The position numbers and the translations under genes were made by a program. This document shows, in pieces, positions 42,727 through 51,892 of a stretch of DNA of 64,000 nucleotides. Location: assembly GCA_016208305.1 (NCBI GenBank), contig JACQYI010000022.1, positions 1-64,000 on the forward strand, given 5' to 3'. This DNA comes from Oscillatoriophycideae cyanobacterium NC_groundwater_1537_Pr4_S-0.65um_50_18. Lineage in GTDB: Bacteria; Cyanobacteriota; Cyanobacteriia; Elainellales; Elainellaceae. Each line of letters opens with the position of its first letter. Position 1 is the first letter of the stretch. The notes beneath the pieces were generated by a model that was not told the origin of the DNA, searched no databases, and saw only the letters and a list, made by a program, of their open reading frames with translations.

Positions 42727-45700
42727 CTACCTTGCCACGTATCCTGACGCATTGGGATTGTAATTGGCAAACATCGAGCCATTGGAGCTATAAAGCTCGA
42801 TCGGCACCTGAGCAGTTTTGCCAATATCGGCCAGGTTTCGTAGCAGTTCGTTCACCTGCGTCGTCACCTCAGCCCGAGCACGGGCATCTCCTTGAGTTTG
42901 AGCGCGGGTAATTACATTTTCCACCGCCTGATCATATTGTGGTGTCACCTGAATCCGAATTGCGGTCGGCGATAGCGTGTAGGTGCAAACTTTGGACATT
43001 CCGGCCTGTGACTTCAAATTCGCTTCTAGGTTGGCTCCCAACTCTGTGCCGAGACAGGCGCGATCGAGATCAGGCTTGACACGCTGCATTGCACTCGTCC
43101 GATCCAGATTGGTTTCGGCTTGGGTAAGCGCCGCTTGATATTCGCTGACGAGGGGCTGTGCCTGACTATAGTAGGTGGTGCCTTGAGAAATTTGCTGGAT
43201 ATTGGTGAAAGCACTGCGCCATGCTGCAACCGCTTGAGTCCATTGGTTTTGCCGTTCCCAGTTCCTGGCCTGCTCTGCCAACTTTACGGCTTCCTGATAA
43301 GAGCCTGTAGAAGCCTGCTCTTGGTTGCGGCGGTTATCGGCCTCTGCCATTTTAGACTGGTAGAGGCTAATGAACTGGGCAGCTTCAGCATGAGCCATTG
43401 TGCCTTGAGGCACCTGTTGCAACAAATTAATGGCCGCTTCCCAGGTCAGATAAACCTGTTGCCAGCTTTCGGGGGTTGTGGCGAGATTTGCTCGGTTTTC
43501 TGCCACCTCGGCAGTTTTGCGTGCGGTCGTCACTTTGTCTTGGGCACCTTGCTCAACCAAGACACGGCGATCGGTTGTGTCGAGATTAACTTTATACTCC
43601 GCCAGCTTTTTTTGCGCTAAAGACAAAACAGGGCTGTCAGGAGGCACTTTCTCCAGCAGGGCGATCGCCTCTCGCCAGTCCCACTGGATTTGTCGCCACT
43701 TCGGTAGCGGATGAGGTGGATTTTGGCTCTTTTGAGCAGCTGCATTTCCTTGCTTTAAGGCTTTGACAACTTGCCCAAGCATCTTTGATTTGTTTTCGTA
43801 GGTTGCCTGGAGGGCTTGTGCCGCCTGATGCTGGCCTGACCAAGAGGGAATGGTTCCGAGAAGATAGTTAGCTTCGGTAAGTTGGTCGTAGGCTTCAACA
43901 ACGGCTAGGGCAGAATCGGTAGTGGCGATCGTCTGGGTGGCCTGCTGGTCGAGCTGTTGTGCTTTTTGTATGGGTTCACACACTGACCCCAGCACGCAAG
44001 GACGGCTAAGTACATAAGCGCCTGTAACCAGGCCAAACAATCCGACAGCGCCCCCTAACATCAGCGTTGACAGGGTGAAGCCTGTTCTAGATCGGGGAGG
44101 CTGGGAATCTCCAGGGACTGCGTTAGATGTGGCCGGACTTGAGGCTTGCGCTCCAGGCAATTCACCTTCTAAAGGCTTGAGGGTCGGAGTTGAGATTTCA
44201 GACTGAGGCTCCACCTTTTCGGGTGTCGGAGTAGCTAGAGCAGAAATATTGGGGGCGATCGCTTCAGACGGAACGGGTTCGGGTTCTGCAATTTCAGACG
44301 GCTGGATAAGCGCCATACTGTCGTCGCGATCGACTTGAATACCCTCTACATCTGACAATTCTGAGAGACTCTGAAGATCGGATACCTCCTCCGAAGGGGA
44401 AGGGTAGTCAGTAACTTCATCGTGAGGCTCAAGAACGCTGGCAGTTTCAGCTGCACCGATTTCAGCGATAAGGATTTCAGGTTCAGAAATCTGAGCTTTA
44501 GGCTCTCCTGTTTCAAGCTCAGAGATTTCTATTGCAGGTTCAGCACTTTCATAAATCTCAGGCTCAACCTCATAAATTTCAGGCTCAAAAACTTCAGGAG
44601 CGATCGCTTCAGGTTCTTCAATCTCAGGTTCAACCTCAGAGGCTTCTGGCTCAAAAATTTCTGGAGCGATCGCTTCAGGTTCTTCAATTTCAGGGACTTC
44701 TGGCTCAGAAATCTCAGGAACTTCTGGCTCAAAAACTTGTGGGGCGATCGCTTCTGGTTTAGAAATTTCAGGGACTTCTGGCTCAAAAACTTGTGGAGCG
44801 ATCGCTTCTGGCTCAGAAATCTCAGGTTCAAAATTAGAGACTTCTGGCTCAAAAACTTGTGGAGCGATCGCTTCTGGCTCAGAAATTTCAGGGACTTCTG
44901 GCTCAAAAACTTGTGGGGCGATCGCTTCTAGTTCTTCAATTTCAGGGACTTCTGGCTCAGAAATTTCAGGAGCGATCGCTTCTGGCTCAGAGATCTCAGG
45001 AACTTCTGGCTCAGAAATTTCAGGAGCGATCGCTTTTGGCTCAGAACTCTCAGGTTCAGAAATCTCTGGCTCAATCTCAGGGACTTCTGGCTCAAAAACT
45101 TGTGGAGCGATCGCTTCCGGCTCCGAAATCTCAAGTTCAAAATTAGAGACTTCTGGCTCAAAAATTTCTGGAGCGATCGCTTCCGGCTCAGAAATTTCAG
45201 GCTCAGGGACTTCTGGCTCAACCTCAGAAATTTCAGGCTCAGAAATTTCTGGGGCGATCGCTTCTGGCTCAGAGATCTCAAGAACTTCTGGCTCAAAAAC
45301 TTGTGGAGCAATCGCTTCAGGTTCTTCAATTTCAGGGACTTCTGGCTCAAAAACTTGTGGAGCGATCGATTCCGGCTCCGAAATCTCAGGTTCAACCTCA
45401 GAGGCTTCTAGTTCTTCAATTTCAGGGACTTCTGTCTCAGAACTCTCAGGAGCGATCGCTCCTGGCTCAGAACTCTCAGGTGCAGGCTCAAAAATTTCAG
45501 GAGCAGCTACCTCAGGAGCAACCTGTTCAGGGATAATAATCGTTTCTTCTAGAGCGATCGGATCATAAATTTCAGCTTTGAGCACTTCAGCCCACCCTTC
45601 AGGCAATGTCTCTAGCTGCGGCAGCTCATCCTCAGCGATCGTAGTTTCTTCTGTCACAAGAGCTTCAGAAATAGGAGCTTCTGGCTCAAAGGCGACAGCT

Positions 45701-46404
45701 TCCTCAGGGTCAGGAGTGACATCGCTGAAATCAGCTTCGGCAACTGGCTCAGGTTGGGTGGCAATCTCTCCAGAAATATCCTCTTCAGAAATGCCTTCTC
45801 CAGAAATGCCCTCAGCGATCGGCTCTGCTTCTAGAGGTTCGACGCTTGCCGCAGCTTGCTCCTCGACGAACTCTGGTGCTTCAGTGACTTCAGGCTCAGC
45901 GACTGGCGCGGCAGCAATGGGATGCGGCGACAAGATGACTGGCACAGGCGGCGGTAGAGCCGCTGGACGCACAGAGGGTCTGACGACGGAGGGTTCGACG
46001 GGTTTCGCCACAGGTGCCGACGGCTCTAGCGTAAACGCCTGAGATTGGTAAGGCTCCTGATAGCCTACGATTCGCAGGTAAGCCCTCACAGGCAAAAATT
46101 GGGTCTGGCCTGTTGCGTACTGAACCAGACCTGAACGAAATAGGTCAGGGGCAACTTCGGTCAGCAATCGCTTAATTTCTGCAAAAGTCTGCTCTGGATC
46201 TGGCTCGATGTGCAGCAGATGCTCTACTAAGATCAGCACAATTTCTTGCCTAATCCCACACCGAACCTGAAGCTGTAGTAAAGGCGAGCGTTTCAGCAGC
46301 GCCTCTTGAAGACGCTGCCCTAAGGCTTCTAACTCACCCTGAAACTTTGCAGTATTCATTGAACCCAATTGCTGATTCTCATCCGACAAGCGTTTCCTAA
46401 ACAT
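42727..46404 (-). CDS. 1225-residue single-pass protein with Glu/Pro repeats
   Basis: An unrecognised protein. Residues 1-120 form a conserved-looking domain (FQGELEALGQRLQEALLKRS, LVEHLLHIEPDPEQTF). Residues 285-615 are built from repeats of SEPEAIAPQVFEPEVPEI (18 residues, 54 bp), very acidic and Pro-rich. One helix lies near 775-800 (STLMLGGAVGLFGLVTGAYV). After that come coiled-coil segments and a C-terminal domain (residues 1115-1225). The repeat DNA carries about twelve HIP1 octamers, each coding EAIAP. The architecture suggests a protein with a long stiff acidic spacer on one side of a membrane. An alternative ATG at 46359 would drop 15 residues. Confidence 0.75.
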   Translation of the reverse strand: MFRKRLSDENQQLGSMNTAKFQGELEALGQRLQEALLKRSPLLQLQVRCGIRQEIVLILVEHLLHIEPDPEQTFAEIKRLLTEVAPDLFRSGLVQYATGQTQFLPVRAYLRIVGYQEPYQSQAFTLEPSAPVAKPVEPSVVRPSVRPAALPPPVPVILSPHPIAAAPVAEPEVTEAPEFVEEQAAASVEPLEAEPIAEGISGEGISEEDISGEIATQPEPVAEADFSDVTPDPEEAVAFEPEAPISEALVTEETTIAEDELPQLETLPEGWAEVLKAEIYDPIALEETIIIPEQVAPEVAAPEIFEPAPESSEPGAIAPESSETEVPEIEELEASEVEPEISEPESIAPQVFEPEVPEIEEPEAIAPQVFEPEVLEISEPEAIAPEISEPEISEVEPEVPEPEISEPEAIAPEIFEPEVSNFELEISEPEAIAPQVFEPEVPEIEPEISEPESSEPKAIAPEISEPEVPEISEPEAIAPEISEPEVPEIEELEAIAPQVFEPEVPEISEPEAIAPQVFEPEVSNFEPEISEPEAIAPQVFEPEVPEISKPEAIAPQVFEPEVPEISEPEVPEIEEPEAIAPEIFEPEASEVEPEIEEPEAIAPEVFEPEIYEVEPEIYESAEPAIEISELETGEPKAQISEPEILIAEIGAAETASVLEPHDEVTDYPSPSEEVSDLQSLSELSDVEGIQVDRDDSMALIQPSEIAEPEPVPSEAIAPNISALATPTPEKVEPQSEISTPTLKPLEGELPGAQASSPATSNAVPGDSQPPRSRTGFTLSTLMLGGAVGLFGLVTGAYVLSRPCVLGSVCEPIQKAQQLDQQATQTIATTDSALAVVEAYDQLTEANYLLGTIPSWSGQHQAAQALQATYENKSKMLGQVVKALKQGNAAAQKSQNPPHPLPKWRQIQWDWREAIALLEKVPPDSPVLSLAQKKLAEYKVNLDTTDRRVLVEQGAQDKVTTARKTAEVAENRANLATTPESWQQVYLTWEAAINLLQQVPQGTMAHAEAAQFISLYQSKMAEADNRRNQEQASTGSYQEAVKLAEQARNWERQNQWTQAVAAWRSAFTNIQQISQGTTYYSQAQPLVSEYQAALTQAETNLDRTSAMQRVKPDLDRACLGTELGANLEANLKSQAGMSKVCTYTLSPTAIRIQVTPQYDQAVENVITRAQTQGDARARAEVTTQVNELLRNLADIGKTAQVPIELYSSNGSMFANYNPNASGYVAR
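44570..45530. repeat. HIP1-bearing coding repeats
   Basis: This is the DNA of the Glu/Pro repeat region. Units such as GGGACTTCTGGCTCAAAAAC followed by TTGTGGAGCGATCGCTTC recur with lengths near 54 bp, and about twelve carry an intact GCGATCGC. The plus strand is also open in places, which produces spurious frames. Confidence 0.85.
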
Positions 46405-46729
46405 ACGGTTGGGATAGGGCTATATCCGGTAAGTGCATCATCCGGCCTTGCTCAATTGGGGAATAAATTTTTGTGAGAGAGACACCCTCTCGCGAAATTC
46501 ATTCTTAACCTCAGCAGCATCCATAATCCAATGAGTTAGATCACGCATGAACCAATCTTATCCAGTATGGCTTGACTAGGGGGCGGTCGTCATACAGCAA
46601 GGGCGATCGCTTACAGCTCTTAACCCTATTCCCTGTCTATGTCAAGACTTGCGATCGCCTTCTCAGCCGCTACAATGGGGATCAAGTTCTACTGCGGCGT
46701 TGGTGACTGCCAATAATGTTTTATGATCT
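46405..46729. other. 325-bp intergenic region upstream of 6S RNA
   Basis: No gene is seen. It should hold the 6S RNA promoter and, on the other strand, the promoter of the large repeat protein. Several HIP1 octamers or near-octamers are present. Confidence 0.4.
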
Positions 46730-46886
46730 TGCTTTGTCTATAAGGGAACCCAATTGACTCCAGTGGCAGTATACCGAGCTTGTACTCGGAAACTTTAAAC
46801 TGGGGCAGAGGTGCCCACCTGGATTCGTCCAGGTCAAAAACTGAGGTAAGACGGCGCTGCGGGGAACCCCTAGAACAAGCTTTTTT
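46730..46886 (+). ncRNA. ssaA: 6S RNA
   Basis: The closing stem pairs GCTTTGTCTA (46731-46740) with TAGAACAAGC (46871-46880). Inside lie ATACCGAGCTTGTACTCGGAAAC, TTTAAACTGGGGC and a hairpin CACCTGGATTCGTCCAGGTC, in the same order as the open-promoter mimic of E. coli 6S RNA. The following GCGGGGAACCCC also fits. Cyanobacterial 6S RNA binds RNA polymerase and changes sigma-factor use. Two T runs follow, one directly (46881-46886) and one after a second hairpin. The exact ends are estimates. Confidence 0.8.
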
Positions 46887-46913
46887 CCCTTGTCTGGTGA
46901 CAGGGGAATTTTT
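46887..46913 (+). terminator. Second terminator downstream of 6S RNA
   Basis: CCCTTGTC pairs with GACAGGGG around TGGT, followed by AATTTTT. It faces the convergent lipase gene. Confidence 0.75.
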
Positions 46914-46936
46914 GTGCATCGAGATAGATCCAGAGG

Positions 46937-47884
46937 CTACGAGAAATCGATCGCTGCTTGATAAGTCTCGATCGCGTGATTGAGAGCCATGTTTCCCTGC
47001 TGCTTTAGATAGGTGTGGGCTTGCCCCACAGGCTGGTAGACCAAATCAGATGGCAAAGCCGGAATGCAATCTGCCAGATTGACAAAGCGATAGGTGTAAG
47101 GCAGCAAAGCATCATAGAACTTGGCAAAGGTGCGATCGCCAAATTGAGGCACCCCAAAGCTGTAGATATGAATTTTGTCTCGCAACTGAGGAGCGCTCAG
47201 GGCAATTTCGGCTGCTGCGACATGGGCGAGTGCGCCACCCAAGCTATAGCCCGTCACATAGCAGGGCAGCTCTAGATCAAATTGCTGAACGGCCGTCTGA
47301 ATTTGGGGTTGCAACTGAGTATGGAGCTGTTTGACCCAGCTATGAATCTGGCCTTGATCAGGCTGAAGCGGATCAAAAGCCTCAAGAGGAGCTGTAGCAT
47401 ATTGCAGCCATTCAGCATCCGATTGAGTCGCTTGTAGTGCCATGATATTGTGCTGTGGCGATCGCAAGGCCAAACCAAAATTTTGCCGTTTTCCAGAGAT
47501 GGCCGCTCGGTCTGCCACCCGAACCGCTACACCATGAAATTGAGGCTGATAAAGAGAAGCTTGTGCCTGGAATGAGGCAATTTGCCAGTGGCGATCGAAG
47601 ATTTCATGAGCTTGTGAATTCGCCGCTGCATTTGACCAGATCTGAGATGGAGTCGGGGTTAAGGCGCAGCAGTAAAGCAGCAGCTTAGCAAGTTCTGGAT
47701 CGGGTAAGTTTTTTAGGCTCAGAGCCGCCAAATCTGAGGGAGAAGCCTGATGCACCTGAGCGCTTTGCGATGGCTCATCGGTTGCGGTTTCTGCCCCACC
47801 TGGTTTTACCCAGCTCAATTGCGTTGCGGTTGCGGCTCCTGCGGCTAGGGTCGCTCTGAAGAGATGCCGACGGTTTAACTTCAT
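46937..47884 (-). CDS. Class 3 lipase-type alpha/beta-hydrolase
   Basis: A 315-residue protein. The N terminus MKLNRRHLFRATLAAGAATA looks like a twin-arginine-type signal, so it may be exported. The lipase-3 core has FHGVAVRVADRA, the nucleophile elbow in VTGYSLGGALAHVAAAEIA, YSFGVPQFGDRTFAKFY and FVNLADCIPALPS (Asp), with a late His in LNHAIETY. It would cleave acyl esters; the substrate is open. The ATG at 47884 is preferred over 47929, because it gives a clean signal. Confidence 0.88.
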   Translation of the reverse strand: MKLNRRHLFRATLAAGAATATQLSWVKPGGAETATDEPSQSAQVHQASPSDLAALSLKNLPDPELAKLLLYCCALTPTPSQIWSNAAANSQAHEIFDRHWQIASFQAQASLYQPQFHGVAVRVADRAAISGKRQNFGLALRSPQHNIMALQATQSDAEWLQYATAPLEAFDPLQPDQGQIHSWVKQLHTQLQPQIQTAVQQFDLELPCYVTGYSLGGALAHVAAAEIALSAPQLRDKIHIYSFGVPQFGDRTFAKFYDALLPYTYRFVNLADCIPALPSDLVYQPVGQAHTYLKQQGNMALNHAIETYQAAIDFS

Positions 47885-47929
47885 GGGGCTATATTCAATC
47901 GATCTCTCTGGCGATCCTAACGAGATCAA

Positions 47930-48529
47930 CTGTCTTCAGCCAGTGAGTAGAATACATTTATCATGAAGATTTTGTGAGAATTTACGGTATCTTCCAGAAT
48001 TCTCAAGATTTAGGATTTGAAGGGATTATCTGCGACAGCTTTCGCGATCGCATTTTCTTCTTTTGGCTTAAATTGATCATCCAATTCTAGAGTCAAAACC
48101 TTGTTCTTTAATATTCTCCTAAGGTTTCACGGTACAAAATCATATTATTCCAAAACCCATTGCGCTTAGAGGTGTTCTACGGTGTAATTTTCTACCCATC
48201 TGTTCTCTTTTTTTCTGCCTGTGCCGAAACCTTATTCTATTGACTTATCATAGAGCGTATCTCAATAAAAAGTTCTATATAGTCTCTTTGGCAGTCTCAA
48301 AATTTTACTAAAATATCCTTTTTTAGTTCTCAAGTCTTGCTGATATCGAATCATTCAAGATGACTCTGCATTAAAAATATTTCGGATTTCAAAATTTTTT
48401 GCTGCTATCTGAATCAAATCGAAGCCTCATTCGAGATTTTTACACCTGCCTTTTATACTTCTTTTTTCGCACCGAACGCTTCAGTCATGCTTAGATCAAA
48501 GTAAGAGATTAGATACAGTGGAGATCATC
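47930..48529. other. 600-bp AT-rich intergenic region
   Basis: No coding sequence is supported. The stretch is distinctly AT-rich compared with its flanks and contains several short A/T palindromes. It probably contains the divergent promoters of the lipase and SDR genes. I see no repeat or RNA gene. Confidence 0.4.
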
Positions 48530-49204
48530 ATGCCGGACACAGCCTACATTTTTTTGGCGGGAGCCAGCCGAGGCGTAGGGCGAGAAATTGCGCATTGCCT
48601 GATGGCTCAGTCGCTAAAGGTCAAGGCACTCGTGCGATCGACCACGGCTCAAGCTGAGCTAGAAGCCTTGGGATTGACCGTAGCTCTAGGTGACGCGCTA
48701 GATACAGAAGCTGTAGAGCGAGCCATGCTGGCCGATCCGATTTCTGCCGTTATCAGCACAATCGGCGGCTTGAGAGCCGATGGGCAGCGGGTCGATTTTT
48801 TAGGCAACAAAGCCTTAATTGATGCCGCCGTCAAAGCAAAGGCGCAAAAATTTGTACTCGTCTCATCCATTGGCAGTGGCAACACGGCAGGCGCACTCTC
48901 GCCTCAGGTGCTAGAGGTCTTGCATGATGCGTTGGTGGCTAAAGAGCAAGCCGAACAGCACTTGATCGCCAGCGGCTTAACCTATACGATTGTGCGTCCG
49001 GGCGGGCTAAAGTCTGAACCTGCAACCGGAAATGCCGTGCTGACCCCTGACCCCACGATCGCTGGCTCGATCAACCGGGCAGATGTGGCTACGCTGGTCT
49101 GTCAATGTCTCTTGTCTGACAAGGCCAACAATCAAACGCTGTCAGCTGTCGATCGCCAGAAGGTCTATGTCCAAAAAGAATTCGAGATTTTAGACTTGAG
49201 CTAG
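48530..49204 (+). CDS. Atypical short-chain dehydrogenase (NmrA/Ycf39-like)
   Basis: A 224-residue protein with the NAD(P)-binding GASRGVGREIAHCLM near the N terminus, GDALDTEAVERAM, VISTIGGLRADG, KFVLVSSIGSG and TYTIVRPGGLKSEP. This is the atypical-SDR class that includes Ycf39 and NmrA, with no full catalytic Tyr-x3-Lys. It may be a redox-linked chaperone or reductase. The ATG at 48530 gives the expected start (MPDTAYIFLAGASRG). Confidence 0.88.
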   Translation: MPDTAYIFLAGASRGVGREIAHCLMAQSLKVKALVRSTTAQAELEALGLTVALGDALDTEAVERAMLADPISAVISTIGGLRADGQRVDFLGNKALIDAAVKAKAQKFVLVSSIGSGNTAGALSPQVLEVLHDALVAKEQAEQHLIASGLTYTIVRPGGLKSEPATGNAVLTPDPTIAGSINRADVATLVCQCLLSDKANNQTLSAVDRQKVYVQKEFEILDLS

Positions 49205-49247
49205 GCTTTTAGGCTTTGCATTCTAGAAAAAATATACCTCTTGTGTA

Positions 49248-49278
49248 AATTGTGGCGCAGCTCCGTTGCGCCACAATT
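49248..49278. terminator. Perfect hairpin after the SDR gene
   Basis: AATTGTGGCGCA (49248-49259) pairs with TGCGCCACAATT (49267-49278). No T run follows, so it may be a structured 3' end rather than a classical terminator. Confidence 0.5.
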
Positions 49279-49346
49279 CATGCCTTCAAAAAATCATTCA
49301 TGCTAGAGATTTAGTCTAAAATCTAGCCGTAGAAATCGATCAAGTT

Positions 49347-50501
49347 GTGGAAGTCAATCAGGGTATTTCATTTATCCCAGATCTTGAGTCGGGGCACGAG
49401 GTTGATCCAAAAGTGCAAGGCCAAAAAATGCAAGCTTTACGCCAAGCTCTGCTGAATTGGTACGGGCTTTCGGGTCGGACATTGCCCTGGCGACAGACGC
49501 AAGATCCTTACGCGATTTGGGTGTCTGAAATTATGCTTCAGCAAACCCAAGTCAAGACAGTGATTCCTTATTACGATCGCTGGCTACAAGCCTTTCCCAC
49601 GATCGCAGCCCTTGCCGATGCCGACCAACAGCAGGTGCTAAAGCTATGGCAAGGACTGGGCTACTATGCTCGCGCCCGCAATCTCCATCGAGCTGCTCAG
49701 GTGATTGTAGAAGAATTTAACGGGGAGTTCCCTGCCGACCTGTCTAGCGCTCTGTCTCTACCCGGCATCGGACGCACCACGGCAGGTGGCATCTTGAGTG
49801 CGGCATTCCATCAGCCCTTGCCCATTTTGGATGGCAATGTCAAGCGGGTTTTGGCTCGGCTGACGGCGCTGGCGGTGCCCCCCAACAAGGCGCTAAACTC
49901 GCTCTGGCAGATCTCAACCGATCTACTAGATACTCAAAATCCTCGCGACTTTAATCAGGCGCTAATGGATCTAGGGGCAACCGTTTGTACGCCCAAAAAT
50001 CCGAGTTGCTTACTCTGCCCCTGGCAGCCTTACTGTCGTGCTTTTCAGCTTAATCAACAAACCCAAATTCCTATGACTGAAACCCGATCGCCCCTGCCCC
50101 ACAAGCAAATTGGCGTTGCCGTAATTTGGAATGAGCAAGGAAATATCTTGATCGATCGCCGTCCTCAATCAGGCTTGTTGGGTGGCTTATGGGAGTTTCC
50201 AGGCGGCAAAATTGAGCCAGGTGAAACGGTGGAAGATTGCATCAAGCGAGAAATTCGAGAGGAGCTAGGCATTGAAGTTACGGTGGGCGATCGTCTAATG
50301 ACAATAGACCATGCCTACACCCATTTTCGGGTAACGCTCAACGTCCATCACTGTCGCCACCTCAGCGGCGAACCCCAGCCTATCGAATGTGATGAAGTGC
50401 GCTGGGTAACGTTGGCAGAACTGGAGCAATTTCCTTTTCCCGCCGCTAATGTGCAAATTATTCAGGCGCTACAAAACGGCAGCAGTTTGCCAGTGGTTTA
50501 G
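49347..50501 (+). CDS. mutY: Adenine DNA glycosylase MutY fused to an intact Nudix domain
   Basis: A 384-residue protein. The glycosylase part (residues 30-250) has WYGLSGRTLPWRQTQDPYAIWVSEIMLQQTQV (catalytic Glu), LPGIGRTTAGGILSAAF and the [4Fe-4S] loop CTPKNPSCLLCPWQPYC. The C-terminal part, IGVAVIWNEQGNILIDRRP onwards, is a MutT-like domain that recognises 8-oxoG. It contains a full Nudix box, GGKIEPGETVEDCIKREIRE followed by ELGI, whereas most MutY C-terminal domains have lost it. It may hydrolyse 8-oxo-dGTP as well as remove A opposite 8-oxoG. The start is GTG at 49347; an ATG at 49428 would lose a variable leader. Confidence 0.94.
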   Translation: MEVNQGISFIPDLESGHEVDPKVQGQKMQALRQALLNWYGLSGRTLPWRQTQDPYAIWVSEIMLQQTQVKTVIPYYDRWLQAFPTIAALADADQQQVLKLWQGLGYYARARNLHRAAQVIVEEFNGEFPADLSSALSLPGIGRTTAGGILSAAFHQPLPILDGNVKRVLARLTALAVPPNKALNSLWQISTDLLDTQNPRDFNQALMDLGATVCTPKNPSCLLCPWQPYCRAFQLNQQTQIPMTETRSPLPHKQIGVAVIWNEQGNILIDRRPQSGLLGGLWEFPGGKIEPGETVEDCIKREIREELGIEVTVGDRLMTIDHAYTHFRVTLNVHHCRHLSGEPQPIECDEVRWVTLAELEQFPFPAANVQIIQALQNGSSLPVV

Positions 50502-50611
50502 TTAGACCCTGGCTTGAATTTTTTAAATGGAAGAAATTAACATAGCTGTATTCACAGCGGGTTGAACCTGGGTACGGTTATAGGATCTAATTGAGAGCAA
50601 TAAGGTTTCTC

Positions 50612-51067
50612 ATGCACATTAAAATAGATGACCTCAGAGGTTCCGAGATCTATGAGCTGTTGCAGGAACATCTCCGGAATATGGCGCTCTACTCGCCACC
50701 TGAAAGCATACATGCTCTGGATATTGAGGCATTACGGCAACCGGAAATTACCTTTTGGACAGCCTGGGAAAAGGATGAGCTACTGGGCTGTGGCGCACTC
50801 AAGCAACTAGACTCTCAGCATGGCGAAATTAAATCTATGCGTACCGCTTCGCCCCATCTCAGAAAAGGCGTTGCAGCCTATCTTCTCAATCACATCCTTC
50901 AAGAAGCAAAGCGTCGCTCTTACAAAAGATTAAGTCTAGAAACGGGATCAGGCATAGCCTTCAAACCCGCTCATCAGCTTTACACCAAGTTTGGCTTTAC
51001 ATATTGTGAGCCGTTCGCAGATTATGTTGAAGATCCCTATAGCGCGTTTATGGCCAGAGAGATTTGA
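50612..51067 (+). CDS. GNAT-family N-acetyltransferase
   Basis: A 151-residue acetyltransferase: LLGCGALKQLDSQHGEIKSMRTASPHLRKGVAAYLLNHILQEAKRRS holds the acetyl-CoA-binding R-x-x-G-x-A-like motif. TFGFTYCEPFADY-type sequence closes the fold. The acceptor is unknown. The ATG at 50612 (MHIKIDDL) is preferred to the TTG at 50591. Confidence 0.88.
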   Translation: MHIKIDDLRGSEIYELLQEHLRNMALYSPPESIHALDIEALRQPEITFWTAWEKDELLGCGALKQLDSQHGEIKSMRTASPHLRKGVAAYLLNHILQEAKRRSYKRLSLETGSGIAFKPAHQLYTKFGFTYCEPFADYVEDPYSAFMAREI

Positions 51068-51134
51068 CCTTTTGAATTGCCTATAGAAAAAGCGATCGCA
51101 TCAGCAAATCTCAAGGTTTTGAATAAGGAAGAGA

Positions 51135-51770
51135 ATGCTCGGAACCCACAATTTATCCACCTTTTTACTGTCTAGCTCCTTACTCTGGATCACGCCTGGC
51201 ACAGATACTTTGTATATCCTGGCTCGGAGTGTTTCTCAAGGCCGTCGGGCTGGCCTGATCTCGGCACTGGGGATCAGTAGTGGAATTTTAGTTCATACAG
51301 TTTTTGCTGCCTTTGGGCTGTCTGCCCTGTTAGCAACTTCTGCCTGGGCGTTTACAGCCATCAAAGTATCTGGAGCCACCTACCTGATCTATTTGGGTCT
51401 TCAAGCTTGGTTAAGCCCATCTCACCCTCTGTCTATCCCAGAAGTTGGCTCTATGAGTAGCTGGCAGATTTATCGTCAAGGCATAGTGACTAATGTTCTC
51501 AACCCTAAGGTTGCAATCTTCTTTCTCGCCTTCTTACCCCAGTTTGTCGATCCCACAGCAGGTTTGGGTGCCTTACCTTTTCTCCTGCTGGGCATTCTGT
51601 TTGTGACAGGTGGAACAGCCTGGTGCTTGGTGCTGGCTGGATTTGCAGCCACAGCAACCGCCACAGTTCGCGGCAATCAAAAAATTTCAGGCTGGTTGAC
51701 ACGCCTAACAGGAACTGCATACATTGGCATGGGCTTAAACCTGCTCAGAAGCAAGTCTCAGCCCATGTAA
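51135..51770 (+). CDS. LysE/RhtB-family exporter
   Basis: A 211-residue membrane protein with six helices. LLSSSLLWITPGTDTLYILARSVSQGRRAGLISALGISSG is the family signature, ending in GTAYIGMGLNLL. Members export amino acids or homoserine lactones. It may share a transcript with the GNAT gene, 67 bp upstream. Confidence 0.9.
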   Translation: MLGTHNLSTFLLSSSLLWITPGTDTLYILARSVSQGRRAGLISALGISSGILVHTVFAAFGLSALLATSAWAFTAIKVSGATYLIYLGLQAWLSPSHPLSIPEVGSMSSWQIYRQGIVTNVLNPKVAIFFLAFLPQFVDPTAGLGALPFLLLGILFVTGGTAWCLVLAGFAATATATVRGNQKISGWLTRLTGTAYIGMGLNLLRSKSQPM

Positions 51771-51845
51771 GTCTTAGCCCATGTGAGTCTTGACCCATGC
51801 CATGAGATTTCCGGGAAGAGGCTCCTAATGCAAAGCCTTAGCTCT

Positions 51846-51892
51846 ACCCACTCACTCACTCACCCACTCAACCACCCACTTACCCAATCACC
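51846..51892. repeat. CCCACTCA-type low-complexity repeat
   Basis: Degenerate CCCACTCACT and CACCCACTCA units run across the end of the small MshEN-like gene and its 3' flank. Confidence 0.6.

Noticed and set aside
44422-44931. Plus- and minus-strand frames rich in Phe/Arg/Leu or Ser/Lys in the Glu/Pro repeat region
   Set aside because: They are open only because the repeat DNA lacks stops in several frames. The frame with domains at both ends is the minus-strand 1225-residue protein.
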